Shown: positions 7,841 through 16,579, counted from the first letter of the stretch. The stretch: DNA of 27,423 nucleotides from Flavobacteriaceae bacterium (GCA_030625995.1 DAOUPU010000009.1:1-27423), one strand, 5' to 3'. The notes: generated by a model from the sequence alone, not told the origin. Made by a program: numbers and translations.

Positions 7841-8290
7841 ATGACAACATTGAAGATTGGCGATAAAGCTCCTGATTTTGATAGCATTGACCAAAATAAT
7901 AAAACAGTACGATTAAAGGATTATTTGGGAAAAAAGATAGTATTGTTCTTTTACCCTAAGGCAAGTACTCCGGGATGTACCATGGAAGCATGTAATTTAA
8001 GGGATAATTATCAAGAATTCCTCAAAAAAGGATATGAAATAATTGGAGTGAGCGCTGATTCTCAAAAACGACAGTCAAATTTTGCTATAAAAAATAATTT
8101 ACCCTATAGTTTGCTAGTTGATGAGGATAAAGATATAATCAATGCTTATGGTGTGTGGGGACCGAAAAAGTTTATGGGTAGGGAATACGATGGTATTCAC
8201 CGAACAACATTTGTAATAGATGAATCAGGAAATATTGAAAATATCATTTCTAAAGTGAAAACAAAAGAACACGCTACTCAAATTTTGTAA
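7841..8290 (+). CDS. bcp: thioredoxin-dependent thiol peroxidase (BCP/PrxQ family peroxiredoxin)
   Basis: This 149-residue cytoplasmic peroxiredoxin reduces hydrogen peroxide and organic hydroperoxides using thioredoxin. The active site reads FFYPKASTPGCTMEAC, with peroxidatic Cys46 and the resolving Cys51 five residues later, the atypical 2-Cys PrxQ arrangement. GVSADSQKRQSNFAIKNNLPYSLLVDED and the closing R-T-T-F-V-I-D segment are typical. It has a consensus promoter of its own and is divergent from nth, a DNA-repair gene for oxidised bases, so an oxidative-stress theme is plausible. It converges with the next gene at a 20-nt gap without a recognisable terminator. Confidence 0.95.
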   Translation: MTTLKIGDKAPDFDSIDQNNKTVRLKDYLGKKIVLFFYPKASTPGCTMEACNLRDNYQEFLKKGYEIIGVSADSQKRQSNFAIKNNLPYSLLVDEDKDIINAYGVWGPKKFMGREYDGIHRTTFVIDESGNIENIISKVKTKEHATQIL

Positions 8291-8310
8291 AATAATTTTT
8301 TGAGTGTTGA

Positions 8311-9780
8311 TTAAGTTTTATTTTTTTTCTTGTTAGCATCATGTTTTCGTTGAGAATAACCAAACAACCGCTTGTTCTTAATAATATCTGCTACAACTTC
8401 TCCCGGTAACATATCTTCCCAACCACTCTCACCGTTTGCAATCATTTTAAAAACTTTCCTAGAGAAAATATCTAATATGTCATTATCAAAATTGCCTAGA
8501 TCAATTATTCTGCCGTTGAACTTGAAATATTTATACAATTCTTTCATACGAGGGTGTACTTTTAAATTTTCACTCGTAATAATTTCCCCGGTCTCCAGAT
8601 CTTTTAGTGGGTATAAATAAATTTTCAGGTCCTTATAGAATAACTTACCGAAAGCCTCTAATATGCCACCACTAATATTTCGGTAATATTTTTCATCGAA
8701 TATTTGTATCAAATTAAATACCCCCATTGCAAGTCCCATCCTTGCTTTTGTGAACTCAGCAAAATAATCGACTAACCTATAGTATTCCTGGAAGTTAGTA
8801 ATCATAACTGTCTGACCAAGAGAACATAATAATTCTGCTCTGTCTAAGAAATCACGTTCATTAATTTTCCCTTCAGCACGTAAATTTGCAAGAGTAATTT
8901 CAAAAATGATCTTGGCATTTTCTTTTTTTACTTTTTTTTCTGCCAAAAATAACTTTTTTGATTCCTGGTAAATTTCCATATTTACCTTTGTAACGGGTCT
9001 AAAACTTCCCCGTAGTGTTAAGATATTCTTTTTGTATAACTCATGCGCAGGTAATAGATTTTGTCCATCCGGGCCAAACATTACGGCATCTGTCATACCG
9101 TTCTTTACCAAATGCAAACTCATTAATCTATTATCAACATACATAAATCTCGAACCGGAGAAATTAACCATATCGATCTCTAAGGTGTCTTTTTCTATAT
9201 TGTCATAAAAAGATCTTACCAGATCCTTTGGTTTGTCATTCAGATAGAATGCGCCATAAATCAAATTTACACCCAGCATACCCAATGTTTCCTGCTGTAA
9301 TTGTGAATTTGTTTGTTTGAAACGAACATGGAGGACAATTTCATTATAGTCCTCGAGCGGGTCTAATTGAAATTTAATACCTACCCATCCGTGACCCTTA
9401 AATCTTTTAACAAAATCAATAGTTGTTACGGTATTGGCGTATGAAAAAAATATTTTATTCGGATATTTGTTTCTGTCTAATCTATCTTCAATTAGACTAA
9501 TTTCATGGGACAACATCCTTGTTAACCGAGATTCGGTAACATATCTTTTATCGTCCTCCATTCCATAAATAGCGTCTGAAAAATTTTTATCGTAGGCAGA
9601 CATTGCCTTGGCAATGGTATTTGAAGCACCACCAGCTCTAAAAAAATGACGAACTGTTTCTTGTCCCGCACCAATTTCAGCAAAAGTACCGTAGATAACT
9701 TCATTTAAATTGATCCGTAAAGCCTTTTGTTTAAAGGAAAGTACATGATCCAGCTGTTGGTCATTTTTTAAAACAGTCAT
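8311..9780 (-). CDS. conserved protein of unknown function (about 490 aa, GTFAEIGAGQE family)
   Basis: This 489-residue soluble protein belongs to a family I recognise by its N-terminal block YGTFAEIGAGQE, then FFRAGGASNTIAKAMSAYD, and by MFGPDGQNLLPAHELYKKN in the middle. From memory, genome annotations call relatives nicotinate-nucleotide adenylyltransferase or TonB-dependent receptor. I see no H/TxGH nucleotidyltransferase motif, signal peptide, TonB box or beta-barrel pattern, so neither name is supported. ATG 9780 is preferred over TTG 9798, which would add six residues. The C-terminus is basic (KHDANKKKNK). It follows the pnt operon on the same strand after about 130 nt, including a perfect 10-bp palindrome at 9810-9838. 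Confidence 0.85.
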   Translation of the reverse strand: MTVLKNDQQLDHVLSFKQKALRINLNEVIYGTFAEIGAGQETVRHFFRAGGASNTIAKAMSAYDKNFSDAIYGMEDDKRYVTESRLTRMLSHEISLIEDRLDRNKYPNKIFFSYANTVTTIDFVKRFKGHGWVGIKFQLDPLEDYNEIVLHVRFKQTNSQLQQETLGMLGVNLIYGAFYLNDKPKDLVRSFYDNIEKDTLEIDMVNFSGSRFMYVDNRLMSLHLVKNGMTDAVMFGPDGQNLLPAHELYKKNILTLRGSFRPVTKVNMEIYQESKKLFLAEKKVKKENAKIIFEITLANLRAEGKINERDFLDRAELLCSLGQTVMITNFQEYYRLVDYFAEFTKARMGLAMGVFNLIQIFDEKYYRNISGGILEAFGKLFYKDLKIYLYPLKDLETGEIITSENLKVHPRMKELYKYFKFNGRIIDLGNFDNDILDIFSRKVFKMIANGESGWEDMLPGEVVADIIKNKRLFGYSQRKHDANKKKNKT

Positions 9781-9809
9781 TTTTATATCTTTTTTCAAAG
9801 ATACTTAAG

Positions 9810-9838
9810 TTTTGAATATCTATAAAATATATTCAAAA
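9810..9838. repeat. perfect 10-bp inverted repeat upstream of the 8311-9780 gene
   Basis: TTTTGAATAT (9810-9819) and ATATTCAAAA (9829-9838) are exact inverted copies around a 9-nt spacer. The repeat sits 30 nt upstream of the ATG and downstream of pntB. There is no T-run typical of a terminator, so an operator is possible. At this AT content it could also be chance. Confidence 0.35.
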
Positions 9839-9911
9839 TATTAGCATCCCTTTAAATTAAATAGTTCCTAAGATAATATTTAATGTTAAAAAATAATTAA
9901 GTCATAAAAAA

Positions 9912-11303
9912 TTACATATTTTTTAGTTCATGTAAAAGCTTGGTCAATGCCTCTTTTGCATCTCCAAAGAGCATAGAGGTCTTTTGATTATAAAATAATT
10001 CATTTTCAATTCCGGCATAGCCTGGTTTCATACTTCGTTTATTGACAATAATATGTTTTGCATTTTCAACGTCGAGGATTGGCATACCATAGATGGGACT
10101 TGAAGGATCGTTATGCGCAGCAGGATTGACAACATCATTGGCCCCAACAACAAATACCACATCTGTACTTTGAAATTCGGGATTTATATCGTCCATTTCA
10201 ATCAATTTATCATAGTCAACATTCGTTTCTGCTAATAACACATTCATATGACCGGGCATTCTTCCGGCAACAGGGTGAATGGCATATTTAACTTCGATGC
10301 CCTTACTGGTTAATAATTGCTCTAATTCATGAATTACATGCTGTGCTTGTGCAACTGCTAAACCATAGCCCGGAACAATAATGACTTTTTGTGAATAGTT
10401 CATTAAAATTGCAACATCACTTGGAGATGCTTGTTTAATAGAACCTTTCATGGTACTATCAGATCCAGCTTCGGCATCATCACTTTCTCCAAATGCGCCA
10501 AAAATAACATTGGCTAAAGGCCTGTTCATTGCATTACACATTGCTAATGTTAAAATTGTACCTGCAGATCCTACTAAAATACCACCGGTAAGCATCACCA
10601 TATTTCCATACAAGAAACCACCAAAGGCGGCTGCTAACCCGGTAAATGAATTTAATAATGAAATAACTACCGGCATATCTGCACCGCCAATAGGAATTAC
10701 AAATAGAATTCCGTAAAGGAGCGCTGCAAAGAATAAAATGTAAAGATAGACCTGACTATCAGCACCGCTTATAACAATATAAGCTCCAAAAACTAAAATA
10801 GCAAGGAGGAAGACATTATTTAAAATATTATATTTTGGTAAACGGATAGGGTTTCTCAGCGTTCCATTAAGTTTGGCCCATGCGATCATACTACCAGAGA
10901 AAGAAACACTACCAATGATCATTGCGGCAATAATTGTTAATATGGATAATTGATTTCCAGTATAATGATGAAATTCAATCAATCCAATTAAAGCTGCACT
11001 TGCACCTCCCATACCATTGAACAAGGATACTAATTCAGGCATCTTTGTCATATCAACTTTTTTTGCAACGATCCAACCAATTATGGTACCAATTAAAATT
11101 GCAACGCCAATAAGTGCATATATTAAGGCAGGAACTTCCCCCTGGTATAAAAATATAGTACCAAATATTGCTAATGTCATACCTGCGGCAGCTATTAAGT
11201 TGCCTTTTCTTGCTGTTTCCGGATGTCCAAGCATCTTTAAACCAAGTATATAGGTAATAGATGCGATTAAATAAATAAACTCGAGACTAAATATATATTC
11301 CAT
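9912..11303 (-). CDS. pntB: NAD(P) transhydrogenase subunit beta
   Basis: This 463-residue protein combines a membrane domain of about eight or nine helices (residues 1-270, glycine-rich, e.g. SLFNGMGGASAALIGLIEF) with a C-terminal NADP(H)-binding dIII domain. Domain III shows VPGYGLAVAQAQH and DVVFVVGANDVVNPAA, both diagnostic. With PntAA and PntAB it forms the proton-translocating transhydrogenase of the inner membrane, using the proton motive force to drive NADH + NADP+ to NAD+ + NADPH. Its start overlaps the pntAB stop by one base (TAATG), so translation is coupled. Length is normal and both domains are intact. Confidence 0.96.
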   Translation of the reverse strand: MEYIFSLEFIYLIASITYILGLKMLGHPETARKGNLIAAAGMTLAIFGTIFLYQGEVPALIYALIGVAILIGTIIGWIVAKKVDMTKMPELVSLFNGMGGASAALIGLIEFHHYTGNQLSILTIIAAMIIGSVSFSGSMIAWAKLNGTLRNPIRLPKYNILNNVFLLAILVFGAYIVISGADSQVYLYILFFAALLYGILFVIPIGGADMPVVISLLNSFTGLAAAFGGFLYGNMVMLTGGILVGSAGTILTLAMCNAMNRPLANVIFGAFGESDDAEAGSDSTMKGSIKQASPSDVAILMNYSQKVIIVPGYGLAVAQAQHVIHELEQLLTSKGIEVKYAIHPVAGRMPGHMNVLLAETNVDYDKLIEMDDINPEFQSTDVVFVVGANDVVNPAAHNDPSSPIYGMPILDVENAKHIIVNKRSMKPGYAGIENELFYNQKTSMLFGDAKEALTKLLHELKNM

Positions 11304-11611
11304 TATTTTTTCTTTTTAAACATTTCTAACATGCGGTCGGTCACTACAAAGCCACCCACCACGTTTAACGTTCCAAGGAATACTGCCACAAATCCTAATG
11401 AAAGTGCCAGTATGTTCTCTGTGTCAGTACCTAACATCACTATAATTGCACCGATGATAACAACTCCATGAATTGCATTTGCACCAGACATCAGCGGTGT
11501 ATGTAATACGGCAGGTACGTGCCCAATAATTTCTACTCCAACAAAAATCATTAAGATAACGATATAAAACATTTGGAGATTGTTGCTAATAAAATCTATT
11601 AATTCATTCAT
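11303..11611 (-). CDS. pntAB: NAD(P) transhydrogenase subunit alpha part 2 (membrane)
   Basis: This 102-residue integral membrane protein has about three transmembrane helices (FYIVILMIFVGVEIIGHV, AIHGVVIIGAIIVMLGT, ILALSLGFVAVFLGTLNVVGGF). It matches the small membrane subunit of split, Rhodospirillum-type transhydrogenases, in which the E. coli PntA polypeptide is divided in two. The motif HTPLMSGANAIHGVV is strongly conserved in this subunit. It overlaps pntAA by 8 nt upstream and pntB by 1 nt downstream, so the three genes form a tightly coupled operon. Confidence 0.95.
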   Translation of the reverse strand: MNELIDFISNNLQMFYIVILMIFVGVEIIGHVPAVLHTPLMSGANAIHGVVIIGAIIVMLGTDTENILALSLGFVAVFLGTLNVVGGFVVTDRMLEMFKKKK

Positions 11612-12728
11612 AATTTATTTTGTTTTTCCATTTTTTTCTAATTTCACCTTTGTGTATAATTAAGGTCTCATCCGTAATTTCCTCTTCTAGATCCCATTTG
11701 AATGCATTGTCTTCCGTTAAGTGCATTATAAAATTATACATGTTTTTTGCATATAAATCACTGGCATTGGTGGATACACTCTCAGGAGATATAGTAGTTC
11801 CTATTATTTTAACTCCATGTTTTATGACCATCCGACCCATTTTACTCAGCTCGCAATTACCACCTTGTGCAGCCGCTAAATCAATTATTACCGCACCATT
11901 TTTCATTTGTCCAACTTGTTCTTTAGTAATCAGTACGGGAGATGTTCTACCCGGTACCATTGCAGTTGTTATAACCAGATCCGCTTTAAATAATGATTTG
12001 TTTACGGCTTCTTTTTGTCTTTTAACGTAATCTGCCGAGGCTGCTTTAGCATAACCTTTATCTGACTCTTCACCTGTATTGTCTACAGTAATAAACTTGG
12101 CACCAAGCGATTCTGTCTGTTCTTTGGTCTCTAACCTTATATCGGTCGCCTCAACCACAGCTCCTAAGCGTTTTGCTGTAGCGATAGCTTGTAATCCCGC
12201 GACACCGACTCCAAAGACCAATACCCGAGATGGCGTTATTGTTCCTGCTGCAGTCATCATTAAAGGAAAAATCTTTGTCATTTCATAGGCTCCTCTAATT
12301 ACAGCTTTGTAACCCGCTAAATTATTTTGTGAGCTTAAAACATCCATATCTTGCGCTCTGGAAATTCGAGGCATGGCATCCATTGAAAAAGCTGTTGCTC
12401 CTCTTGATGCAATTTCTTTAATAAGATCTGAGTTAGATTTGTGAAATAACTGACACATTAAAATATGGCTATCATCGATTAATTTTAATCCATCATCTCC
12501 AAATGGATTGATTTTTATAAGTATCTCGGATTCTTTATAAACCGCACCTCTTTTTTCAATGGACGCACCAATATTTTTGTAATCTGAATTTTTAAATTTA
12601 GAAGATAATCCTGCATCTTCTTCAACCACAACATCAAATCCTTTTTCAATAAGTTGTTTGGCTATAATTGGCGAAATAGAAACCCTCATTTCACCTTTTT
12701 TCGTTTCTTTTAGAATGCCTATTTTCAT
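11604..12728 (-). CDS. pntAA: NAD(P) transhydrogenase subunit alpha part 1 (NAD(H)-binding)
   Basis: This 374-residue soluble subunit (domain I) binds NAD(H). Like the related alanine dehydrogenases it starts KIGILKETKKGEMRVSISP. The transhydrogenase signature SRAQDMDVLSSQNNLAGYKAV distinguishes it from alanine dehydrogenase, and the Rossmann motif VLVFGVGVAGLQA is present. It is the first gene of the minus-strand pntAA-pntAB-pntB operon and starts at ATG 12728. Upstream on the minus strand TAACTTTA is only a near-match to the -7 consensus. The proton-coupled enzyme probably supplies NADPH; the nearby NAD-dependent formate dehydrogenase could supply NADH. Confidence 0.95.
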   Translation of the reverse strand: MKIGILKETKKGEMRVSISPIIAKQLIEKGFDVVVEEDAGLSSKFKNSDYKNIGASIEKRGAVYKESEILIKINPFGDDGLKLIDDSHILMCQLFHKSNSDLIKEIASRGATAFSMDAMPRISRAQDMDVLSSQNNLAGYKAVIRGAYEMTKIFPLMMTAAGTITPSRVLVFGVGVAGLQAIATAKRLGAVVEATDIRLETKEQTESLGAKFITVDNTGEESDKGYAKAASADYVKRQKEAVNKSLFKADLVITTAMVPGRTSPVLITKEQVGQMKNGAVIIDLAAAQGGNCELSKMGRMVIKHGVKIIGTTISPESVSTNASDLYAKNMYNFIMHLTEDNAFKWDLEEEITDETLIIHKGEIRKKWKNKINYE

Positions 12729-12800
12729 GTTTGAAATTATTTTGTTTTGAGTTATGTAAAGTTAAAATATTATATAAATTAAAAACCTGATTTTAATCAT

Positions 12801-12833
12801 TTAATTTGCAATTATCTGTGAATTGTAAATTAG
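12801..12833. repeat. AT-rich palindrome upstream of pntAA
   Basis: AATTTGCAATT (12803-12813) and AATTGTAAATT (12821-12831) are inverted copies with one G-T wobble. They flank the 7-nt loop ATCTGTG, and the pairing extends by another A-T and a G-T pair outward. It lies about 75 nt upstream of the pntAA start, where an operator could sit. No regulator is identified. Confidence 0.35.
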
Positions 12834-13045
12834 GCTTAAGTAGTACAATCTAAGTCTGTTATATATGCGTTTTACCTTAATATAATTGATTTTGTAACAT
12901 GAATCACACTAATTATTTTTGAAATTAATTCTATGAATATTTTTATTTAGCTATTTGTTTTTAAATGTTAAATTTGTCAGTAATATTTTCATATAAAAAG
13001 AGCATGTTAAAATTTTTCTCCCCCAATGGAATGATTAATTGCGAA

Positions 13046-13068
13046 CCTGCCTACGGCAGGTAGGCAGG
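13046..13068. repeat. GC-rich REP-like palindrome
   Basis: CCTGCCTA (13046-13053) and TAGGCAGG (13061-13068) are perfect inverted repeats around CGGCAGG. The alternative pairing CCTGCC/GGCAGG (13046-13051 with 13055-13060) is also possible. The element is strikingly GC-rich against AT-rich flanks. It resembles a short dispersed palindrome I recall from flavobacterial genomes. No second copy was seen in this window. Confidence 0.6.
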
Positions 13069-13105
13069 CAGCATGTGACTTTTGAAAAACAATAAATGTT
13101 GACAC

Positions 13106-13867
13106 ATGAAACTAACATTTTTAGGAACCGGTACTTCTCAAGGAATCCCAGTTATTGGATGTACGAATGATGTTTGTTTATCAAAGGACCCAAAAGATAA
13201 ACGATTGCGATCTTCAGTATTGATTGAATGGGATAATTATACATATGTTATTGATTGTGGACCTGATTTTCGCCAGCAAATGTTGAACTCAAAAGTAAAA
13301 AATATAAACGGTATACTTTTTACACATTTTCATGCAGATCATACCGCCGGTTTAGATGATATACGTCCTTTTTCTCATAAAAATGGCCATGTACTTTTTT
13401 ATGCTAAAAATGATGTAATAGAAAATTTAATGGAGAGATTTAAATATATTTTTACAATTAGTAATAAATATATAGGAGCACCAAATGTTATTTTGAATGA
13501 AATTGAAAATAAATCTTTTCACCTGGATAATATAAAAGTAACACCCATTGAAGTTTTACATGGAAAACTAAAAATATTTGGTTTTAGGTTCAATGATTTT
13601 GCTTATATAACGGATGCGAAAACTATAACAAATAAAGAAATAGAAAAACTAGATAAATTAGAAGTGCTGGTAGTTAATGCTTTGAGAATTGATGAACATC
13701 CAACCCATTTTAATTTGCAACAATCTCTAGATTTTATTGAAGAAGTTAAACCTAAAAGAGCATACCTAACCCACATTAGTCATAAATTAGGATTCCATGC
13801 GGAAGTTTCTAAAATACTGCCCGAAAATGTTTTTCTGGCCTTTGATGGGCTCACTATTCAAATATAA
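13106..13867 (+). CDS. MBL-fold metallo-hydrolase, PhnP-like
   Basis: This 253-residue cytoplasmic metallo-beta-lactamase-fold hydrolase carries the metal motif THFHADH (His74, His76, Asp78, His79). The N-terminal GTGTSQGIPVIGC and DCGPDFRQQ match the PhnP / phosphoribosyl cyclic phosphodiesterase-like branch. The PhnP extra-zinc Cys cluster is partly retained as GCTNDVC (Cys19, Cys24), so zinc binding there is uncertain. The true substrate is unknown; a cyclic phosphate ester is the family-level guess. No phosphonate genes are nearby. It ends exactly one base before the stop of the convergent formate dehydrogenase gene (13867/13868), leaving no room for a terminator. Confidence 0.85.
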   Translation: MKLTFLGTGTSQGIPVIGCTNDVCLSKDPKDKRLRSSVLIEWDNYTYVIDCGPDFRQQMLNSKVKNINGILFTHFHADHTAGLDDIRPFSHKNGHVLFYAKNDVIENLMERFKYIFTISNKYIGAPNVILNEIENKSFHLDNIKVTPIEVLHGKLKIFGFRFNDFAYITDAKTITNKEIEKLDKLEVLVVNALRIDEHPTHFNLQQSLDFIEEVKPKRAYLTHISHKLGFHAEVSKILPENVFLAFDGLTIQI

Positions 13868-16579
13868 TTATATTCTTTCGAAATCAACTGCAACCACTTT
13901 GTATTCAGGCGTTAAAGTGTATTCATCTCCCACATTACCGGTAATCATATTGATAAAGATCTCTGGCTGATGAAAAGTTGTTCTCACAACACCAGGTTTG
14001 ACTAAATAAGTTAATTTAACAGGTATTTCAACACTTCCTCTATCAGAAAAAATTCTAACTCTATCATCTGCATTTATATCTTTATCTGCAGCATCCAGCG
14101 GATTTATTTCGAGATAATCCATGGGAGAAATATCCTGGTTATCTGTTCTTCTCGTCATGGTACCGGCATTATAATGTTCTAACTGACGTGCCGTTGTAAG
14201 AATAAATGGGTATTTTTTTCGGTGTTCTACCAATTCAGGAGTTTCTTCAAAATCAAAATGGTGAAATTTGCCTTTACCTCTTTTAAAGGATCCATTTTTG
14301 TGAATTATTTTTGTGTCTGACCCATCTTCCAAAACAGGCCACTGCAACCCATTTTTCCCTAAACCTTCCCAAGTAATTCCTTTCATAAAGGGTATAACAT
14401 CCGCAATCTCCTCTAATATTTTAGCGGCATTATATAATTTGCCGGTTGGTTGTTCATAACCCAATCTATACATCATGTCTATAATTATCTGACCATCCGA
14501 TTTTGAATTCCCAATTGGCTCAGTTACTTTATTTACTCTTTGAACACGACGCTCTCCATTAGTAAAAGTTCCATTTTTTTCAAAATAAGAACTAGCGGGT
14601 AAAACTACGTCTGCTATTTCAGCTGTAGCCGACATGAATAATTCTTGTACAATTAAAATGTCAAGTTCTTCCATTGCCTTTCTAATGTGATTGGTATTGG
14701 GATCTGTCATTAAAGTATCTTCACCCATGATCCATAAGGCTTTAAATTTTCCGGAAATTGCAGCTTCCAGCATCTCAGGAATCTTTAAACCTTCTTTTTC
14801 AGGCATTTTTGGTATACCATATTTATCAGCATAATATTTTTGAATATCGCGATCATTTATATCCAAATAACCGGCACCCTGATGTGGTTGTACTCCCATA
14901 TCTGCAGCTCCTTGAACATTATTTTGACCACGAAGAGGGTTTAAACCAACACCTGGCCTTCCAATATTTCCGGTCATCATGGCTAAATTTGACAGTAACA
15001 TTACCGTTTTACTCCCCTGAAAATGTTCTGTTACGCCTAAACCATGGAATTCCATTGCATTATTGGACTTTGCATATGCCAGAGCAGCTTCTCTTACTAA
15101 TTGTTTTGACACTCCTGTTAATTCTTCCAGATCATCCATATTTAAATCCAAAACGTGATCCTTAAAGTCTTTATAATATTCCGTATACTTTTGGATAAAT
15201 TCATTATTTACACATTCCTCTTTAATAATATAATGTGCCATCATATTTAAAAGAGCCACATTGGTACCAGGTCTTAGCTGTAAATGATATTTTGCCAATC
15301 TGGCTAATTTAGTTATAACAGGATCTACAACAATGCTGGTAACCCCTTGCATAAATAGTTGTTTGATTTTAGCTCCCGTAACCGGATGGGCTTCTGTGGG
15401 ATTGGCACCAAAAAGAAAAATACAATCGGTTGATCCTATATCATTAATAGAATTTGTTGCTGCACCTGTACCAAATGCCTGTTGCATTCCATAGGCCGTT
15501 GGAGCATGACAAACTCTCGCACAACCATCAATATTATTGGTATTTAAAGCAACACGAGTCATTTTTTGCATTAAATAATTTTCTTCATTGGTTGCTCTTG
15601 ATGAAGAAATACTTCCTATGGCATCTACGCCATATTCGTTTCTGACCTTCAATAATTTTTCAGTTATAAAATCATAAGCTTCATCCCAGGTGGCAACCTC
15701 AAATTTGCCATCTCTTTTAATTAACGGATCGGTTAGTCTGTCGGGATGATTATAAAACTGAAAAGCAAACCTACCTTTTAAACAGGTGTGCCCCTGGTTA
15801 ACTTCAGCTGTTACAGGGGATTGAATTCCTTTGATTTCTCCATTAATTACCGAAACATCTAACTGACATCCAACACCGCAGTAGGTACAGGTTGTTCTTA
15901 TAGTTTCATCCGGGATTAGGGTCTTGGTTTCAAATTTGTCCGATAAAGCTTCCGTGGGACAGGTCTGTACACAAGCTCCACAAGAAACACATGCCGATAG
16001 ATCAAAATTTGTATCAAAACCTTTTATAATACTGGTAGCAAACCCTCTTCCACTCATGCCTAATATCATTTCTCCTTGAATTTCCTCACAGGCCCTAATA
16101 CAGCGAAAGCAATTGATACATTGAGACAAGTCGGATTTTATATAAGGATGTGAATTGTCTCTTTCAATTTTTAAATGATTTTCACCCTGAGGGTATCGTA
16201 TATTTGGAATTCCTATTTGAGCAATGGTTTTTTGGAATTCGGTTGGTCTTTTTCCTTCCTCCGGAAAAACTTTATCAGAAGGATAATCACTTAAGATCAG
16301 CTCAACAACATTTTTTCGCAATCTTTTTATTTTATCAGTGTTATGATAAATATAGGCTCCGTCAAAAATGGGAGTATGGCAAGAAGCAACAGTTTTGACT
16401 GGTCCGTCTTTTTCTCGTGCAACATCGACAGAACAAACCCGGCAAGAGCCAAAATTTTCCAGTCTATCGTCCTGACACATAGTTGGAATAGCATCTATAC
16501 TTTCAATTCTCCTAACAAAATCAAGAATTGTTTCTCCTTGTTCTATATTGTGTGCTATTTTGTTTATATATGCTTTCAT
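13868..16579 (-). CDS. NAD-dependent formate dehydrogenase catalytic (alpha) subunit
   Basis: This 903-residue molybdo/tungsto-bis-MGD enzyme oxidises formate to CO2. The N-terminal [2Fe-2S] domain has Cys35, 46, 49 and 67. Two [4Fe-4S] motifs follow, CINCFRCIRAC (154-164) and CVSCGACVQTC (197-207), then CTYCGVGC...C266 of the catalytic domain. The active site DGCARVCH has Cys357-His358, so it is the cysteine rather than the selenocysteine form. Unlike NuoG/FdsA, the His-Cys3 [4Fe-4S] segment after residue 97 is replaced by YPSDKVFPEEGKRPTEFQ, so one cluster is missing. The partner diaphorase gene lies upstream at 17064-18692, separated by an inserted GxxExxY cassette. No FdhD or molybdopterin genes are in the window. 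Confidence 0.92.
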   Translation of the reverse strand: MKAYINKIAHNIEQGETILDFVRRIESIDAIPTMCQDDRLENFGSCRVCSVDVAREKDGPVKTVASCHTPIFDGAYIYHNTDKIKRLRKNVVELILSDYPSDKVFPEEGKRPTEFQKTIAQIGIPNIRYPQGENHLKIERDNSHPYIKSDLSQCINCFRCIRACEEIQGEMILGMSGRGFATSIIKGFDTNFDLSACVSCGACVQTCPTEALSDKFETKTLIPDETIRTTCTYCGVGCQLDVSVINGEIKGIQSPVTAEVNQGHTCLKGRFAFQFYNHPDRLTDPLIKRDGKFEVATWDEAYDFITEKLLKVRNEYGVDAIGSISSSRATNEENYLMQKMTRVALNTNNIDGCARVCHAPTAYGMQQAFGTGAATNSINDIGSTDCIFLFGANPTEAHPVTGAKIKQLFMQGVTSIVVDPVITKLARLAKYHLQLRPGTNVALLNMMAHYIIKEECVNNEFIQKYTEYYKDFKDHVLDLNMDDLEELTGVSKQLVREAALAYAKSNNAMEFHGLGVTEHFQGSKTVMLLSNLAMMTGNIGRPGVGLNPLRGQNNVQGAADMGVQPHQGAGYLDINDRDIQKYYADKYGIPKMPEKEGLKIPEMLEAAISGKFKALWIMGEDTLMTDPNTNHIRKAMEELDILIVQELFMSATAEIADVVLPASSYFEKNGTFTNGERRVQRVNKVTEPIGNSKSDGQIIIDMMYRLGYEQPTGKLYNAAKILEEIADVIPFMKGITWEGLGKNGLQWPVLEDGSDTKIIHKNGSFKRGKGKFHHFDFEETPELVEHRKKYPFILTTARQLEHYNAGTMTRRTDNQDISPMDYLEINPLDAADKDINADDRVRIFSDRGSVEIPVKLTYLVKPGVVRTTFHQPEIFINMITGNVGDEYTLTPEYKVVAVDFERI

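Larger units (their letters stand above)
12729..13105. other. 377-nt divergent intergenic region between pntAA and an MBL hydrolase
   Basis: No credible gene is present. The region holds a near-perfect AT palindrome (12801-12833), a -7-like element TAAATTTG on the plus strand (12969-12976) without a well-spaced TTTG, and a GC-rich palindrome (13046-13068). Transcription from 12969-12976 would give a leader of roughly 120 nt for the MBL gene, with the GC palindrome as a hairpin in it. Confidence 0.6.

Noticed and set aside
8311..9780. Annotation as TonB-dependent receptor or nicotinate-nucleotide adenylyltransferase
   Set aside because: No signal peptide, plug or barrel strands, and no nucleotidyltransferase H/TxGH motif were found in the translated sequence.
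11620..12030. 136-aa plus-strand frame with hydrophobic stretches
   Set aside because: Antisense to pntAA, which is intact and conserved; no start context or homology.
14758..15165. 135-aa plus-strand frame inside the formate dehydrogenase gene
   Set aside because: It lies antisense to a highly conserved catalytic domain, and its His/Leu-rich composition is the expected shadow of that gene.
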